64,000 nt of DNA, from contig CANLZP010000002.1 in the NCBI GenBank assembly GCA_947495695.1, positions 682,001 through 746,000 on the forward strand, given 5' to 3'. The notes under the pieces are model-generated. The model worked only from the letters and a program-made list of their open reading frames with translations, ran no database searches and was not told where the DNA came from. Position 1 is the stretch's first letter; the number at the start of each line of letters is the position of its first letter. Below are positions 25,218 to 34,193 of the stretch, in pieces. The translations under genes were made by a program, and so were the position numbers. The stretch is from an uncultured Erythrobacter sp. Its GTDB lineage: Bacteria > Pseudomonadota > Alphaproteobacteria > Sphingomonadales > Sphingomonadaceae.

Positions 25218-26225
25218 TTACAGCAGTTTCGCCATGACTTTGGCGGTGTCGATCATCCGGTTGGAAAAGCCCCACTCATTGTCATACCAGCTGACGACGC
25301 GAGCCAGCTTGCCTTCCATCACGCTGGTTTCCAGGCTGTCGACCGTGGAACTGGCGGGGTGATGGTTGAAATCGCTGCTGACAAGAGGATCAGAGGTATA
25401 ATCCAACACGCCCTTCATTGGACCATCCGCTGCCGCCTTCAGTGCCGCGTTTAGCTCCTCAGCCGAGGTATCACGACTAGGCGTAAACACCAGGTCAATC
25501 AGGCTGACGTTGGGTGTTGGGACACGAACAGACGATCCGTCCAACTTGCCCGCCAATTCAGGCAGAACCAAGCCAACAGCCCGGGCAGCGCCAGTGGTTG
25601 TCGGGATCATATTCTGCGCTCCGCCACGCGCACGGCGCATATCGCTGTGCATCTGGTCCAGCATGCGCTGATCATTGGTGTAGGAGTGGATCGTGGTCAT
25701 GAAACCACGCTCAATTCCCACCAGATCGTTCAGCACCTTCGCCACGGGCGAAAGGCAATTGGTGGTGCAGCTTGCGTTGGAGACGATCACATCGTCGGCG
25801 GTTAGAATATCATGGTTCACACCATAAACGACGGTGGCTGAGACGTTCTTGGCCGGCGCCGAGATCAGCACACGCTTGGCACCAGCGGTCAAATGCGGTG
25901 CCGCGGCCTCGTGCGATTGGAAGAAACCGGTGCATTCCAGCACGATATCCACGCCCATTTCGCCATGCGGCAGATCGCCGGGATCACGCTCTGATGTAAC
26001 GGCAATGCTTTTGCCATCGACAATCATCGCCCCATCAGCAACCTCTACCGAACCGGCAAAGCGGCCATGCGTACTGTCATACTTGAACAGCAGCCCATTG
26101 GACTTTGTATCTGCCAAGTCGTTGATTGCGACCAGTTCTAGATCATCATCGCTACGCTCCAGAATGGCGCGCGCTACCAGCCGTCCGATGCGGCCAAAAC
26201 CGTTGATTGCAACCTTCGTCGCCAT
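25218..26225 (-). CDS. gap: Glyceraldehyde-3-phosphate dehydrogenase, type I
   Basis: GAPDH oxidises GAP to 1,3-bisphosphoglycerate with NAD(P). The 335-residue protein begins VAINGFGRIGRLVARAILE (Rossmann fold), has the catalytic SNASCTTNCL (Cys in the middle of the protein), the phosphate site TGAARAVGLVLPEL, and ends with SWYDNEWGFSNRMID. The RBS AGGAG precedes the ATG at 26225. It sits between tkt (15-bp gap) and pgk. Cofactor preference is not clear from the visible residues: the second strand ends AINDLAD, which is compatible with NAD. Confidence 0.95.
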   Translation of the reverse strand: MATKVAINGFGRIGRLVARAILERSDDDLELVAINDLADTKSNGLLFKYDSTHGRFAGSVEVADGAMIVDGKSIAVTSERDPGDLPHGEMGVDIVLECTGFFQSHEAAAPHLTAGAKRVLISAPAKNVSATVVYGVNHDILTADDVIVSNASCTTNCLSPVAKVLNDLVGIERGFMTTIHSYTNDQRMLDQMHSDMRRARGGAQNMIPTTTGAARAVGLVLPELAGKLDGSSVRVPTPNVSLIDLVFTPSRDTSAEELNAALKAAADGPMKGVLDYTSDPLVSSDFNHHPASSTVDSLETSVMEGKLARVVSWYDNEWGFSNRMIDTAKVMAKLL

Positions 26226-26240
26226 GAGAAAAACTCCTAC

Positions 26241-28238
26241 TTAGCCTTTGAGTTGATTGGTGATTTGCGGAACAATTGCGTCCACAGTGAAGCCGAATTT
26301 CTCGAACAGATCGCCCGCCGGTGCCGATGCGCCAAAGCGGTCAATGCCGATGTTGACCCCGTCGGTGCCCGTATAGCGTTCCCAGCCAAAGCTGGTTCCT
26401 GCCTCGACCGACACCTTAAGCACGTCGGCCGGAAGAATGTCTGCCCGATAAGCGTCGTCTTGTGCGTCAAACAATTCGGTACATGGCATTGACACCACAT
26501 CCGAACCAATGCCCTTCGCCTCCAATTCGTCGGCCACCTGAATCGCCAAAGCGACTTCTGATCCAGTGGCAATCAGCACCACTTTGCGCTCACTATTGGC
26601 ACCGCGCAGACGATAGCCACCTGATGCACAACGGTTGGAACTGGCCGACCAATTCTCGTCGCCCTCGCCCCGCAATTGCGGCAGACCTTGCCGAGACAGA
26701 GCAAGCACAGATGGCGTCTCAGGCGTTTGCAAGGCGAGGGCCCAGCATTCCGCAGTCTCGATCGTGTCGCATGGGCGATAGACATTGAGGTTGGGTACAA
26801 GGCGCAGGCTCATCACCTGTTCAACCGGCTGGTGGGTCGGGCCATCCTCGCCAAGACCAATGCTATCATGCGTCATCACATAGATCGCACCAACCTGCTG
26901 CAGCGCGGACAGTCGGATTGCGTTGCGGCAGTAATCGCTAAAGATCAGGAATGTGCCACCATAAGGCACAACACCGCCGTGGAGCATCATCCCGTTCATC
27001 GCCGCGGCCATGCCAAACTCCCGGATGCCGTAATAGACATAGCGGCCAGAGTAATCGTCGGCACTAAAGGGAGGCGTGCTAGGCGTCTTGGTGTTGTTCG
27101 ATCCGGTTAGATCGGCCGAACCGCCGACCAAATTCGGAATGGCAGCGGTGAGCGGGCCAAGCGCCATCTCGGACGCTTTTCTGGTCGCAACCTTTTGCGG
27201 CTCGGCAGCCAATGCAGCAATATGCCCTTCAATGGCTGGTCCCGCCAGATCGCAGACATTGGCCATCCGGCTTTCAAATTCGCCCCTGCGGCCTGATGCA
27301 TCCAAGCGCGCCTGCCATGCCGTGCGTTCGCGTGTCCCGCGTTCAGCAGTTGAACGCCAGTCAGCGGTTACATCATCTGGCACGGTGAAAGGATCGTGGG
27401 GCCAATTCAAAACGTCGCGAGCCGCTGCAATCTCGTCAGCTCCCAATGGAGCGCCATGCGTTGCAGACGTGCCCTGCTTTGTTGGCGCGCCCTTACCGAT
27501 GATGGTCTTGCAAGCCACCAATGAGGGGCGCTCGTCAGCCATCGCTTCCTCGATCGCACGGCTGATGTCGGCAAAGTCATGGCCATCGCAGCTGACAACA
27601 TGCCAACCCGCAGAGGCATGACGGGCCTTTACATCTTCGCTGGAGGACAGGTCAGCAGAGCCATCAATGGTGATGTTGTTATCGTCCCACAACACTGTCA
27701 GCCGGCCCAGCTTCAGATGCCCAGCAAGACCGATTGCTTCGTGGTTGATGCCCTCCATCAGGCAACCATCGCCAGCGACCACCCAGGTGCGGTGATCGAC
27801 CAAATCGTCACCAAAACCGGAATTAAGCTGGCGTTCGGCCATCGCCATCCCGACCGCCATCGCCAAGCCTTGGCCTAGCGGTCCGGTGGTGCATTCAACG
27901 CCATCGAGCAGGAAGTTTTCCGGGTGCCCGGCACAGGGGCTGCCCAATTGACGGAAATTGCGAATGTCATCCATCGTTGGCGCGGCATAGCCAGACAGGT
28001 GCAGCAAGGAATAGATCAGCATCGAACCGTGGCCAGCCGACAGAACGAACCTGTCGCGGTCTGCCCAGTTAGGTTGCGATGGGTCAAATTTCAAATATTT
28101 GGACCACAAAACTGTAGCCACATCAGCCATACCCATCGGCATTCCGGGGTGGCCCGAATTGGCAGCTTGAACCGCATCCATCGAAAGGGCGCGAATGGCG
28201 TTGGCCATGGATTGCAAGCGGGCGGGATCAAGACTCAT
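26241..28238 (-). CDS. tkt: Transketolase
   Basis: Transketolase moves two-carbon units in the pentose phosphate pathway. The 665-residue ThDP enzyme shows RALSMDAVQAANSGHPGMPMG near the start, HGSMLIYSLLHL, the ThDP-binding GDGCLMEG (about residue 155), VLWDDNNITIDG and the second half with THDSIGLGEDGPTHQP. I set the start at the ATG at 28238, where the N terminus matches the family and GGAG lies nine bases upstream. The upstream frame to 28478 is spurious. It begins the tkt-gap-pgk run. Confidence 0.95.
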   Translation of the reverse strand: MSLDPARLQSMANAIRALSMDAVQAANSGHPGMPMGMADVATVLWSKYLKFDPSQPNWADRDRFVLSAGHGSMLIYSLLHLSGYAAPTMDDIRNFRQLGSPCAGHPENFLLDGVECTTGPLGQGLAMAVGMAMAERQLNSGFGDDLVDHRTWVVAGDGCLMEGINHEAIGLAGHLKLGRLTVLWDDNNITIDGSADLSSSEDVKARHASAGWHVVSCDGHDFADISRAIEEAMADERPSLVACKTIIGKGAPTKQGTSATHGAPLGADEIAAARDVLNWPHDPFTVPDDVTADWRSTAERGTRERTAWQARLDASGRRGEFESRMANVCDLAGPAIEGHIAALAAEPQKVATRKASEMALGPLTAAIPNLVGGSADLTGSNNTKTPSTPPFSADDYSGRYVYYGIREFGMAAAMNGMMLHGGVVPYGGTFLIFSDYCRNAIRLSALQQVGAIYVMTHDSIGLGEDGPTHQPVEQVMSLRLVPNLNVYRPCDTIETAECWALALQTPETPSVLALSRQGLPQLRGEGDENWSASSNRCASGGYRLRGANSERKVVLIATGSEVALAIQVADELEAKGIGSDVVSMPCTELFDAQDDAYRADILPADVLKVSVEAGTSFGWERYTGTDGVNIGIDRFGASAPAGDLFEKFGFTVDAIVPQITNQLKG

Positions 28239-28480
28239 GCACAGCAGCTCCGGCAGTGTGTTCGGGCAAGGCCATCGTGTCCGTAGCCCGGCGTGACGAT
28301 TCGACGCGATGCAAGCCTTTGCGGAGGCAAACTGCGAGGTCAAGCACAACACCGGCGGCATCCCCCGCAGCCTGCCAATTGAGACGAAGAATCTGATTAT
28401 GACACTTCTGCGTAGAGAAGTTATCAACAGGCTGGGCCAAGGCTTTGCCACCATTTGCAAAAATTGATATTTATCCACCC

Positions 28481-28690
28481 ATGGACGGAGAGAGGATCGA
28501 CCAAGCGATCCATAGGATCGAAGCGGCTTTGGCGCGTATCAACGCTGCCGCCGAGAAATTGCGGTCTGCTCCATCTGCATCTGACAATCCTGAGTTGGCC
28601 GAATTGACCAGCAAGCACGAAGCCTTGCGGGCCGAAGTTTCGAGCACCTTAAGCGATCTGGATCGCCTGATCGAGCAGGTGGAAGCATGA
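28481..28690 (+). CDS. Small coiled-coil protein coupled to zapA
   Basis: The 69-residue product is almost entirely helical with heptad-like spacing: DQAIHRIEAALARINAAAEKL in the first half and HEALRAEVSSTLSDLDRLIEQVEA in the second, joined by a short Ser/Pro segment. This looks like a dimeric coiled coil. The stop overlaps the zapA start as ATGA, so the two are translationally coupled. That suggests a division-associated partner comparable in shape to ZapB, but I see no sequence proof. The ATG at 28481 lacks a strong ribosome site. Confidence 0.65.
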   Translation: MDGERIDQAIHRIEAALARINAAAEKLRSAPSASDNPELAELTSKHEALRAEVSSTLSDLDRLIEQVEA

Positions 28691-29031
28691 GCCAGATCAC
28701 GCTGACCATTGGCGGAAACTCGCACCGTGTATCCTGCGCAGATGGTGAAGAAGCGCATATCACAAAATTGGGTGCAATGATCGACGCCAAACTGCACGCC
28801 ATGGGCGGCAATTTGTCAGCGCAAGAGGCAGAGAACTTGCTGTTCGCGGCGCTGCTGCTGGCAGATGAGCTGCATGAAACAAAGCAAAACTCAACCTCGT
28901 CATCCGCTGATCCTGACCCTGCCCCTACAATAGCGCAAAGCGCCCCAGATATCGCACCAAAGCTGGATCAACTGGCACAATCGCTCGAATTATGTGCCGA
29001 CAAGCTTGAGGCCGCGGCCTCGGACGCCTAG
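28687..29031 (+). CDS. zapA: Cell division protein ZapA
   Basis: ZapA binds FtsZ and stabilises Z-ring bundles. The 114-residue protein has the family N terminus SQITLTIGGNSHRVSCADGEE and the LGAMIDAKLHAMGG region, then a helical tail with LLFAALLLADELHE. The C-terminal 45 residues are a Ser/Pro-rich linker plus a short helix, longer than in E. coli ZapA. It is coupled to the small coiled-coil gene upstream and followed by 6S RNA, the usual arrangement. Confidence 0.9.
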   Translation: MSQITLTIGGNSHRVSCADGEEAHITKLGAMIDAKLHAMGGNLSAQEAENLLFAALLLADELHETKQNSTSSSADPDPAPTIAQSAPDIAPKLDQLAQSLELCADKLEAAASDA

Positions 29032-29036
29032 ATAGG

Positions 29037-29190
29037 GTTTGGCGGGGCTGCCCGGCACGAGCCGTTTGAACATCCCTGAGGCTATAAGCAATCCAACGGG
29101 AGCTGTCCCTGCCTTGGTTTACGGGTTCGTCCTGGGGATCAGGGCATACGGCACCCACCTGACGTTTTAGGCGTCGGCGGATTTCTCGAG
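29037..29190 (+). ncRNA. ssrS: 6S RNA
   Basis: 6S RNA mimics an open promoter and sequesters RNA polymerase in stationary phase. The position between zapA and the 5-formyl-THF cyclo-ligase gene is the conserved site of ssrS. Sequence features also fit: GAGCCGTTTGAACATCCCTG and, on the other side, TGCCTTGGTTTACGGGTTCG and TCCTGGGGATCAGGGCATAC, which can pair as a long stem with a central bubble. The ends are approximate; a GACG-TTTTAGG-CGTC hairpin near 29163-29177 may mark the 3' end. Confidence 0.75.
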
Positions 29191-29223
29191 CAAACGACCC
29201 ATGGTGGTCCCGCCACTTTACTG

Positions 29224-29289
29224 ATGCGCTAACGCTTCGCTGCTTGAGCGCGGGCTATGCGCTAACGCTTCACAGCTTGAGCGCAGGAG
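29224..29289. repeat. Two tandem 33-bp repeats after 6S RNA
   Basis: ATGCGCTAACGCTTCGCTGC at 29224 and ATGCGCTAACGCTTCACAGC at 29257 begin two adjacent 33-bp units that differ at only a few positions. Each unit has GCGCT...GAGCGC ends that can pair as a small hairpin. The repeats lie between 6S RNA and the cyclo-ligase gene. Confidence 0.6.
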
Positions 29290-29358
29290 TACTGCCAACT
29301 ATTCATCAGCGGCTGTCCATGGATGACAATTGTCGCAGATCTGCGTAGCGGACGTTTT

Positions 29359-29940
29359 ATGCCATCAATGCCAACCAAGACTGAACTGCGTAAATCGCTT
29401 CGTAAGGCGCGATTGGAGCATGTTCAGGCACAGCCCGATAGTATCCGAGCGCTGCTGTTCCACCGGCCGCCTGAGCCGCTGTTGCAGAAAGTCCCCAGCG
29501 ATGCCGTGATAGGACTGTATCAAGCGGTTGCAGGCGAGGCGCCAGCATCGGGCTACGCCAAATTCTTCCAAGAGGCTGGCCACACAATTGCTCTGCCGTC
29601 CTTCGCTTCAGACACAGCCGAAATGCAATTTCGAGAGCATAACGACCCCTATGAGCATTCCGATCTATCGCGTGGCCCATTCGGGATTATGCAACCATCA
29701 GCCAAAGCGGCTGAGATCGTGCCTGATCTGGTGTTTGTACCGCTGGTCGGCTTTACGGCTGAAGGCAACCGACTGGGCCAAGGCGGCGGGCATTATGATC
29801 GTTGGTTGGCTGCCCATCCGGGCCGTATTGCGATTGGCCTAGCTTGGGATGTGCAATTGTGCGAGGCCCTGCCTGCAGAGCCGCACGACATCGGTTTGGA
29901 CGCTATTGTGACCCCAACCCGCATTTATGGACCATTTTGA
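29359..29940 (+). CDS. 5-formyltetrahydrofolate cyclo-ligase
   Basis: The enzyme converts 5-formyl-THF to 5,10-methenyl-THF with ATP, rescuing a dead-end folate. The protein shows TELRKSLRKARLEHVQ at the start, the LPSFASDTAEMQFR central part, LVFVPLVGFTAEGNRLGQGGGHYDRWLA (the hallmark GQGGGYYDR-type loop, here GQGGGHYDRW) and DIGLDAIVTPTRIY at the end. It is the standard partner of 6S RNA. The start could also be the ATG at 29323 or 29368; no site has a clear ribosome binding sequence. Confidence 0.9.
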   Translation: MPSMPTKTELRKSLRKARLEHVQAQPDSIRALLFHRPPEPLLQKVPSDAVIGLYQAVAGEAPASGYAKFFQEAGHTIALPSFASDTAEMQFREHNDPYEHSDLSRGPFGIMQPSAKAAEIVPDLVFVPLVGFTAEGNRLGQGGGHYDRWLAAHPGRIAIGLAWDVQLCEALPAEPHDIGLDAIVTPTRIYGPF

Positions 29941-30173
29941 TGCGAGAAGAACCCACCGCTCGAATTCCCATCGGTATCTTTGGCCTGCTTATCGGACTGA
30001 TTATCTATGGCGCGTTGATCGCGCGCTATATCCCCGAAATCATCGGCGACTGGCCCACTTTGGTGCAAACGATGGTCTATTTGATCTTGGGCGTGATTTG
30101 GCTGCTACCCTTGCGGCGCTTTCTGATCTGGATGGAAACGGGCAAATGGAGCCCGCCCAGCCCCGACGAGTAA
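29940..30173 (+). CDS. DUF2842 membrane protein
   Basis: The 77-residue protein has two hydrophobic segments (IGIFGLLIGLIIYGALIA and TMVYLILGVIWLLPL) and the C-terminal RRFLIWMETGKW, which fits DUF2842, a small alphaproteobacterial inner-membrane family without known function. Its ATG overlaps the cyclo-ligase stop as TGATG, so the two are coupled. Confidence 0.8.
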   Translation: MREEPTARIPIGIFGLLIGLIIYGALIARYIPEIIGDWPTLVQTMVYLILGVIWLLPLRRFLIWMETGKWSPPSPDE

Positions 30174-30226
30174 ACCCGTCCAAGGGCACCGAGACAAAAG
30201 CCAATTCGATTTCAGAAAGTCCCAAG

Positions 30227-30303
<77 letters not shown>

Positions 30304-30415
30304 TTAAACTTGACCGTTCAAACTGTGGTTTGCACCGCTTGGGAGCGAGGCCATTAGGCCCCACAAACTTTGCTGTCAACGGCTGTATCAGCCATTTTTT
30401 CGCATTTCTTCGACT

Positions 30416-31705
30416 TTATTCGGTCAATAGCAAAACCGGCGTTTCGATGAGCTTTTTCATCTCCTGAATAAAGCTCGCCGCATCATAGCCATCAACCACC
30501 CGATGGTCGCAGCTAATCGAGATATTCATCAGCTTGCGCTTCTCGATACGCTCGATGCCATCAGAGCCGGTGACGAACATCGGACGCTCGATAATCCGGT
30601 TGGGTCCAATGATGGCCACTTCGGGACGATTGATCACCGGCGTTGTTGCAACACCGCCCAATGGACCGAGCGATGTTACAGTCAAAGTGGAGCCGGACAG
30701 CTCGTCGGATTTAGCTGAACCGTCGCGCGCCGCCTCTGCCAATCGTCCAACTTCGCTGGCCAATTGCCACAAATTGCGGCTTTGTGCGTCCTTCACAACC
30801 GGAACCATCAGGCCGTTGTCGGTTTGCGCGGCAATGCCAATATGCACGCTACCGTGGCGGGTGACCACATTGGCTTCGTCATCATAACGTGCGTTGATCA
30901 TGGGATAGGCCGGAACCAGTTTGCAGATCGCGCTGATCAGCAATGGCAGCATCGTCAATTTCGGCTTGTTGCCACGGTTGGCGTTCAGATCCGCGCGCAT
31001 CCGTTCCAGATCGGTCACGTCCACCTCCTCAACGTAGGAGAAGTGAGGAATGCTTCGCTTGGATGCCGCCATGTTTTGCGCAATGCGCTTGCGCAAGCCG
31101 ATAACTTTGATTTCTTCGTCTGCCCGAGAAGCACCAGCAGGGGCAAATCCGCCGCCTGCGTTGTAGGACAAAAACGCATCCAGATCGGCGTGGCGGACGC
31201 GGCCATCTGCAGCAGGCTTTACCTGGGCCAGATCGATACCCAGATCACGCGCCCGTTTGCGAACCGCAGGAGTGGCGAGGACCTTGGCCTCTGGCGCGGC
31301 AGTTGTCGCATCAGTTGCCTCGACCTGAGGCGCTGGAGCCGGTGTTGGTTCCTTTACAGGTTCCGGTTCTGGCGCAGGTTCGGCTTCGGCCTCAGATGCG
31401 ACTTCCGGCTCGGCGGCTGGGGTCTCAACTGCGGTGCCAGTATCGGCTTCCGGCGCATCTTCGCCTTCTACTTCGATCACCAGCAACATGCCGCCAATGG
31501 CAATCGTATCGCCAACTTCGCCAGCAAGCTCGATCACAGTACCATCGACGGGGCTTTCGATGTCGATCGTGGCCTTATCGGTCATCACGTCCACCAAATG
31601 CTGGTCTTCGCTGACGCTATCGCCAACCTTCACGTGCCATTCGACCACTTCGGCCTCGGCCACGCCTTCGCCCACATCGGGCATGTTGAATGTGAATATT
31701 GCCAT
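30416..31705 (-). CDS. bkdB: Branched-chain 2-oxoacid dehydrogenase E2 (dihydrolipoamide acyltransferase)
   Basis: E2 is the core of the complex that turns branched-chain 2-oxoacids into acyl-CoAs. The 429-residue protein has one lipoyl domain (residues 1-80, lipoyl Lys in DVMTDKATIDI), an Ala/Pro/Glu-rich linker (about 85-140), a peripheral subunit-binding domain (LATPAVRKRARDLGIDL) and a catalytic domain ending in SCDHRVVDGYDAASF, with the His and Asp of the acetyltransferase active site. The ATG at 31705 begins the lipoyl domain; the longer frame is not plausible. It is five bases after the E1 beta stop. No E3 gene is nearby, so a shared lipoamide dehydrogenase is expected. Confidence 0.9.
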   Translation of the reverse strand: MAIFTFNMPDVGEGVAEAEVVEWHVKVGDSVSEDQHLVDVMTDKATIDIESPVDGTVIELAGEVGDTIAIGGMLLVIEVEGEDAPEADTGTAVETPAAEPEVASEAEAEPAPEPEPVKEPTPAPAPQVEATDATTAAPEAKVLATPAVRKRARDLGIDLAQVKPAADGRVRHADLDAFLSYNAGGGFAPAGASRADEEIKVIGLRKRIAQNMAASKRSIPHFSYVEEVDVTDLERMRADLNANRGNKPKLTMLPLLISAICKLVPAYPMINARYDDEANVVTRHGSVHIGIAAQTDNGLMVPVVKDAQSRNLWQLASEVGRLAEAARDGSAKSDELSGSTLTVTSLGPLGGVATTPVINRPEVAIIGPNRIIERPMFVTGSDGIERIEKRKLMNISISCDHRVVDGYDAASFIQEMKKLIETPVLLLTE

Positions 31706-31710
31706 AGCGT

Positions 31711-32775
31711 CTACTCGCTCATGATCTTGTCGATGGCCTCGCCAATACGGACGGGACCGGGGAAATACGCCCATTCCAGGCTGTGCGGATAGGGTGTGTC
31801 GAAGCCGGTAACGCGTTCGACCGGCGCTTCAAGATGGTAGAAGCAACGCTCTGTCACCAATGCGGACAATTCAGCACCGAAACCCGATGTGCGCGTCGCT
31901 TCGTGAACGATCAAGCAGCGACCGGTTTTCTCTACCGATGCTTCGATGGCTTCAATATCCAGTGGAACCAGCGTGCGCAGGTCCAGAATATCGGCATCAA
32001 TGCCCTTATTGGCGCAAACCGCCTCTGCCACATGGACCATTGTGCCATAGGCCAGCACGGTCAGCGCCTCGCCTTGGGCAACATGGCGCGCCTTGCCCAG
32101 CGGGATACGATAATAGCCCTCGGGTACAACGCTGTCCTTGTGCTTCTTCCATGGCTCAACCGGCTTGTCATAATAACCCGAGAACGGCCCGTTATAGATC
32201 CGCTTCGGCTCAAAGAAGATCACCGGGTCATTGTCTTCAATGGCCGCTATCAACAAACCCTTGGCATCGTATGGCGTCGCCGGGATGACGGTTTTCAGAC
32301 CTGAAACATGGGTGAACATAGCCTCGGGGCTTTGGCTGTGGGTCTGGCCACCAAAAATCCCTCCACCGAAGGGCGAACGCACCGTCATCGGCGCGATGAA
32401 CTCGGTTGCCGAGCGATACCGCAAGCGCGCTGCCTCGCTGACCAATTGGTCAAGGCCGGGGTAAATATAATCGGCGAACTGGATTTCCGGCACGGGCCGC
32501 AAGCCATAAGCACCCATGCCCACGGCAACACCGATGATCCCGCATTCTGAGATCGGCGTATCAAATACGCGAGTTTTGCCGTGCTTTTCCTGCAAGCCAG
32601 CCGTGGCGCGGAAAACCCCGCCAAAATAGCCCACATCTTCGCCCATCACGATCACATCAGGATCGCGCTCAAGCATAATGTCCATCGCGTCATTGATCGC
32701 ATCAATCATATTGAGCCGACGCTCGGCGTTCTCACCGGCAGCTTTAGGCGCTTGGGTCATTTGAGGTTCGCTCAT
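31711..32775 (-). CDS. bkdA2: Branched-chain 2-oxoacid dehydrogenase E1 beta
   Basis: The 354-residue subunit binds the pyrimidine side of ThDP and contributes the E2 contact. It shows LNMIDAINDAMDIMLERDPDVI, MGEDVGYFGGVF, the PISECGIIGVAVGMGAYGL helix, SPFGGGIFGGQTHSQSPEAMF and, at the C terminus, RVTGFDTPYPHSLEWAYFP. These match E1 beta of branched-chain and pyruvate complexes; the E1 alpha partner with its long N terminus favours the branched-chain enzyme. The ATG overlaps the E1 alpha stop as ATGA. Confidence 0.9.
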   Translation of the reverse strand: MSEPQMTQAPKAAGENAERRLNMIDAINDAMDIMLERDPDVIVMGEDVGYFGGVFRATAGLQEKHGKTRVFDTPISECGIIGVAVGMGAYGLRPVPEIQFADYIYPGLDQLVSEAARLRYRSATEFIAPMTVRSPFGGGIFGGQTHSQSPEAMFTHVSGLKTVIPATPYDAKGLLIAAIEDNDPVIFFEPKRIYNGPFSGYYDKPVEPWKKHKDSVVPEGYYRIPLGKARHVAQGEALTVLAYGTMVHVAEAVCANKGIDADILDLRTLVPLDIEAIEASVEKTGRCLIVHEATRTSGFGAELSALVTERCFYHLEAPVERVTGFDTPYPHSLEWAYFPGPVRIGEAIDKIMSE

Positions 32776-34085
32776 TTGCCCGCTCCATCTTTGGGATGCT
32801 CATCGGGCCATTTGATCTCGCGTTCGCGCGTTGCTTGCTCGGCCTGTTCTTTCAAATGCCAAGGCAATTCTTCGAACACATCTTCAAACATGGTGCGGAA
32901 CGGATGGTGCAGACCATGTCCCAAAATACCGTTCTTTTCCGCTTCCTTGGTCGCAGCCTTAACCCGGTCAGCGCAATCCTGGTCCATCGCAGCCTGACGG
33001 TCCTCGTCCCATTCGCCAATCGCAATCAGGTGATCTTTCAGGCGTGTGATCGGATCGCCCAGTGGCCACTCGTCTTGCTCTTGCGCGCTGCGATACCCGC
33101 TGGGATCATCAGAGGTCGAATGCCCCTCGGCCCGATAGGTGAAATATTCGATCAGGGTTGGACCGCCGTTGGACCGGGCTCGATTGGCCGCCCATTGCTG
33201 CGCAGCAAACACGGCCAGTGCATCATTTCCGTCCACCCGCAATCCGGCCATGCCATAGCCCAATGCACGCGCGGCAAATGTGGTCCGCTCTGATCCGGCA
33301 AAACCCGAGAAGCTGGAGATCGCCCATTGGTTGTTGACCACATTCAAGATCACCGGTGCGTTATAAACGGTGGCAAAAGTGCAGGCCGAATGGAAATCGC
33401 CCTCGGCGGTTGATCCCTCGCCCACCCAAGTTGCTGCAATCCGCGTGTCGCCCTTGATCGCGCTCGCCATCGACCAGCCGACTGCCTGAGGCAATTGGGT
33501 AGCCAGATTACCGCTGATGGAAAAGAAATTGTAATCGCGCGCCGAATACATGATCGGCAGCTGGCGTCCCTTCAACTTGTCCGCCTTGTTCGAATATATC
33601 TGGTTGATCATATCGACCAAGGGATACCCCCTGGAGATCAAGATGCCCTGCTGGCGGTAGCTTGGGAACACCATGTCATCGCTGGCCAGGGCCATTCCGG
33701 CTGCAACGCTGGTCGCCTCCTCGCCGGAACACTTCATGTAAAAGCTGGTTTTGCCCTGACGCTGACCGCGAAACATGCGTTCATCAAATGCACGGACCAG
33801 CGCCATATTGCCCAGCATCGTGCGCAATGTGTCAGCATCAAGCTTTGGGTCCCAAGCACCATGGGCCTGGTTATCTTCGCCCAGCACCCGCACCAGACTA
33901 TAGGCAAAGTCTGACATGTCTGCCGGAGCGCTTGCCTCGTCAGGACGCGACAACGCTCCTGCTTCGCCAATATCGATATGGCTGAAATCGGCTGTGTCGC
34001 CAGGGCGATATTTGGGTTCTGGAACATGCAGCGCCAGCGCAGGCTTGTTGCTGCCCCCCGACGCCACTTCACTGTCTCCAGCCAT
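32772..34085 (-). CDS. bkdA1: Branched-chain 2-oxoacid dehydrogenase E1 alpha
   Basis: The 437-residue subunit carries the diphosphate side of ThDP: ATWVGEGSTAEGDFHSACTFA followed by NVVNNQWAISSFSG gives the GDG-N-type motif with GEGSTAEGD in place of the usual GDG. The long N-terminal extension (about 60 residues before the PDEASAPADMS region) and YRAEGHSTSDDPSGYR are typical of bkd rather than pdh E1 alpha. GGGAG lies eight bases before the ATG at 34085. It is the first gene of the operon bkdA1-bkdA2-bkdB. Confidence 0.9.
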   Translation of the reverse strand: MAGDSEVASGGSNKPALALHVPEPKYRPGDTADFSHIDIGEAGALSRPDEASAPADMSDFAYSLVRVLGEDNQAHGAWDPKLDADTLRTMLGNMALVRAFDERMFRGQRQGKTSFYMKCSGEEATSVAAGMALASDDMVFPSYRQQGILISRGYPLVDMINQIYSNKADKLKGRQLPIMYSARDYNFFSISGNLATQLPQAVGWSMASAIKGDTRIAATWVGEGSTAEGDFHSACTFATVYNAPVILNVVNNQWAISSFSGFAGSERTTFAARALGYGMAGLRVDGNDALAVFAAQQWAANRARSNGGPTLIEYFTYRAEGHSTSDDPSGYRSAQEQDEWPLGDPITRLKDHLIAIGEWDEDRQAAMDQDCADRVKAATKEAEKNGILGHGLHHPFRTMFEDVFEELPWHLKEQAEQATREREIKWPDEHPKDGAGK

Positions 34086-34193
34086 TGTTCTCTCCCGCTT
34101 GTGTCTCTGCCACAAGCAGAAACTGCACTAATAATATATTTCGCGTGTGAGTTATTTTATTTCACACAGCGCTTGCGGTCAAGCTGGGCATGA

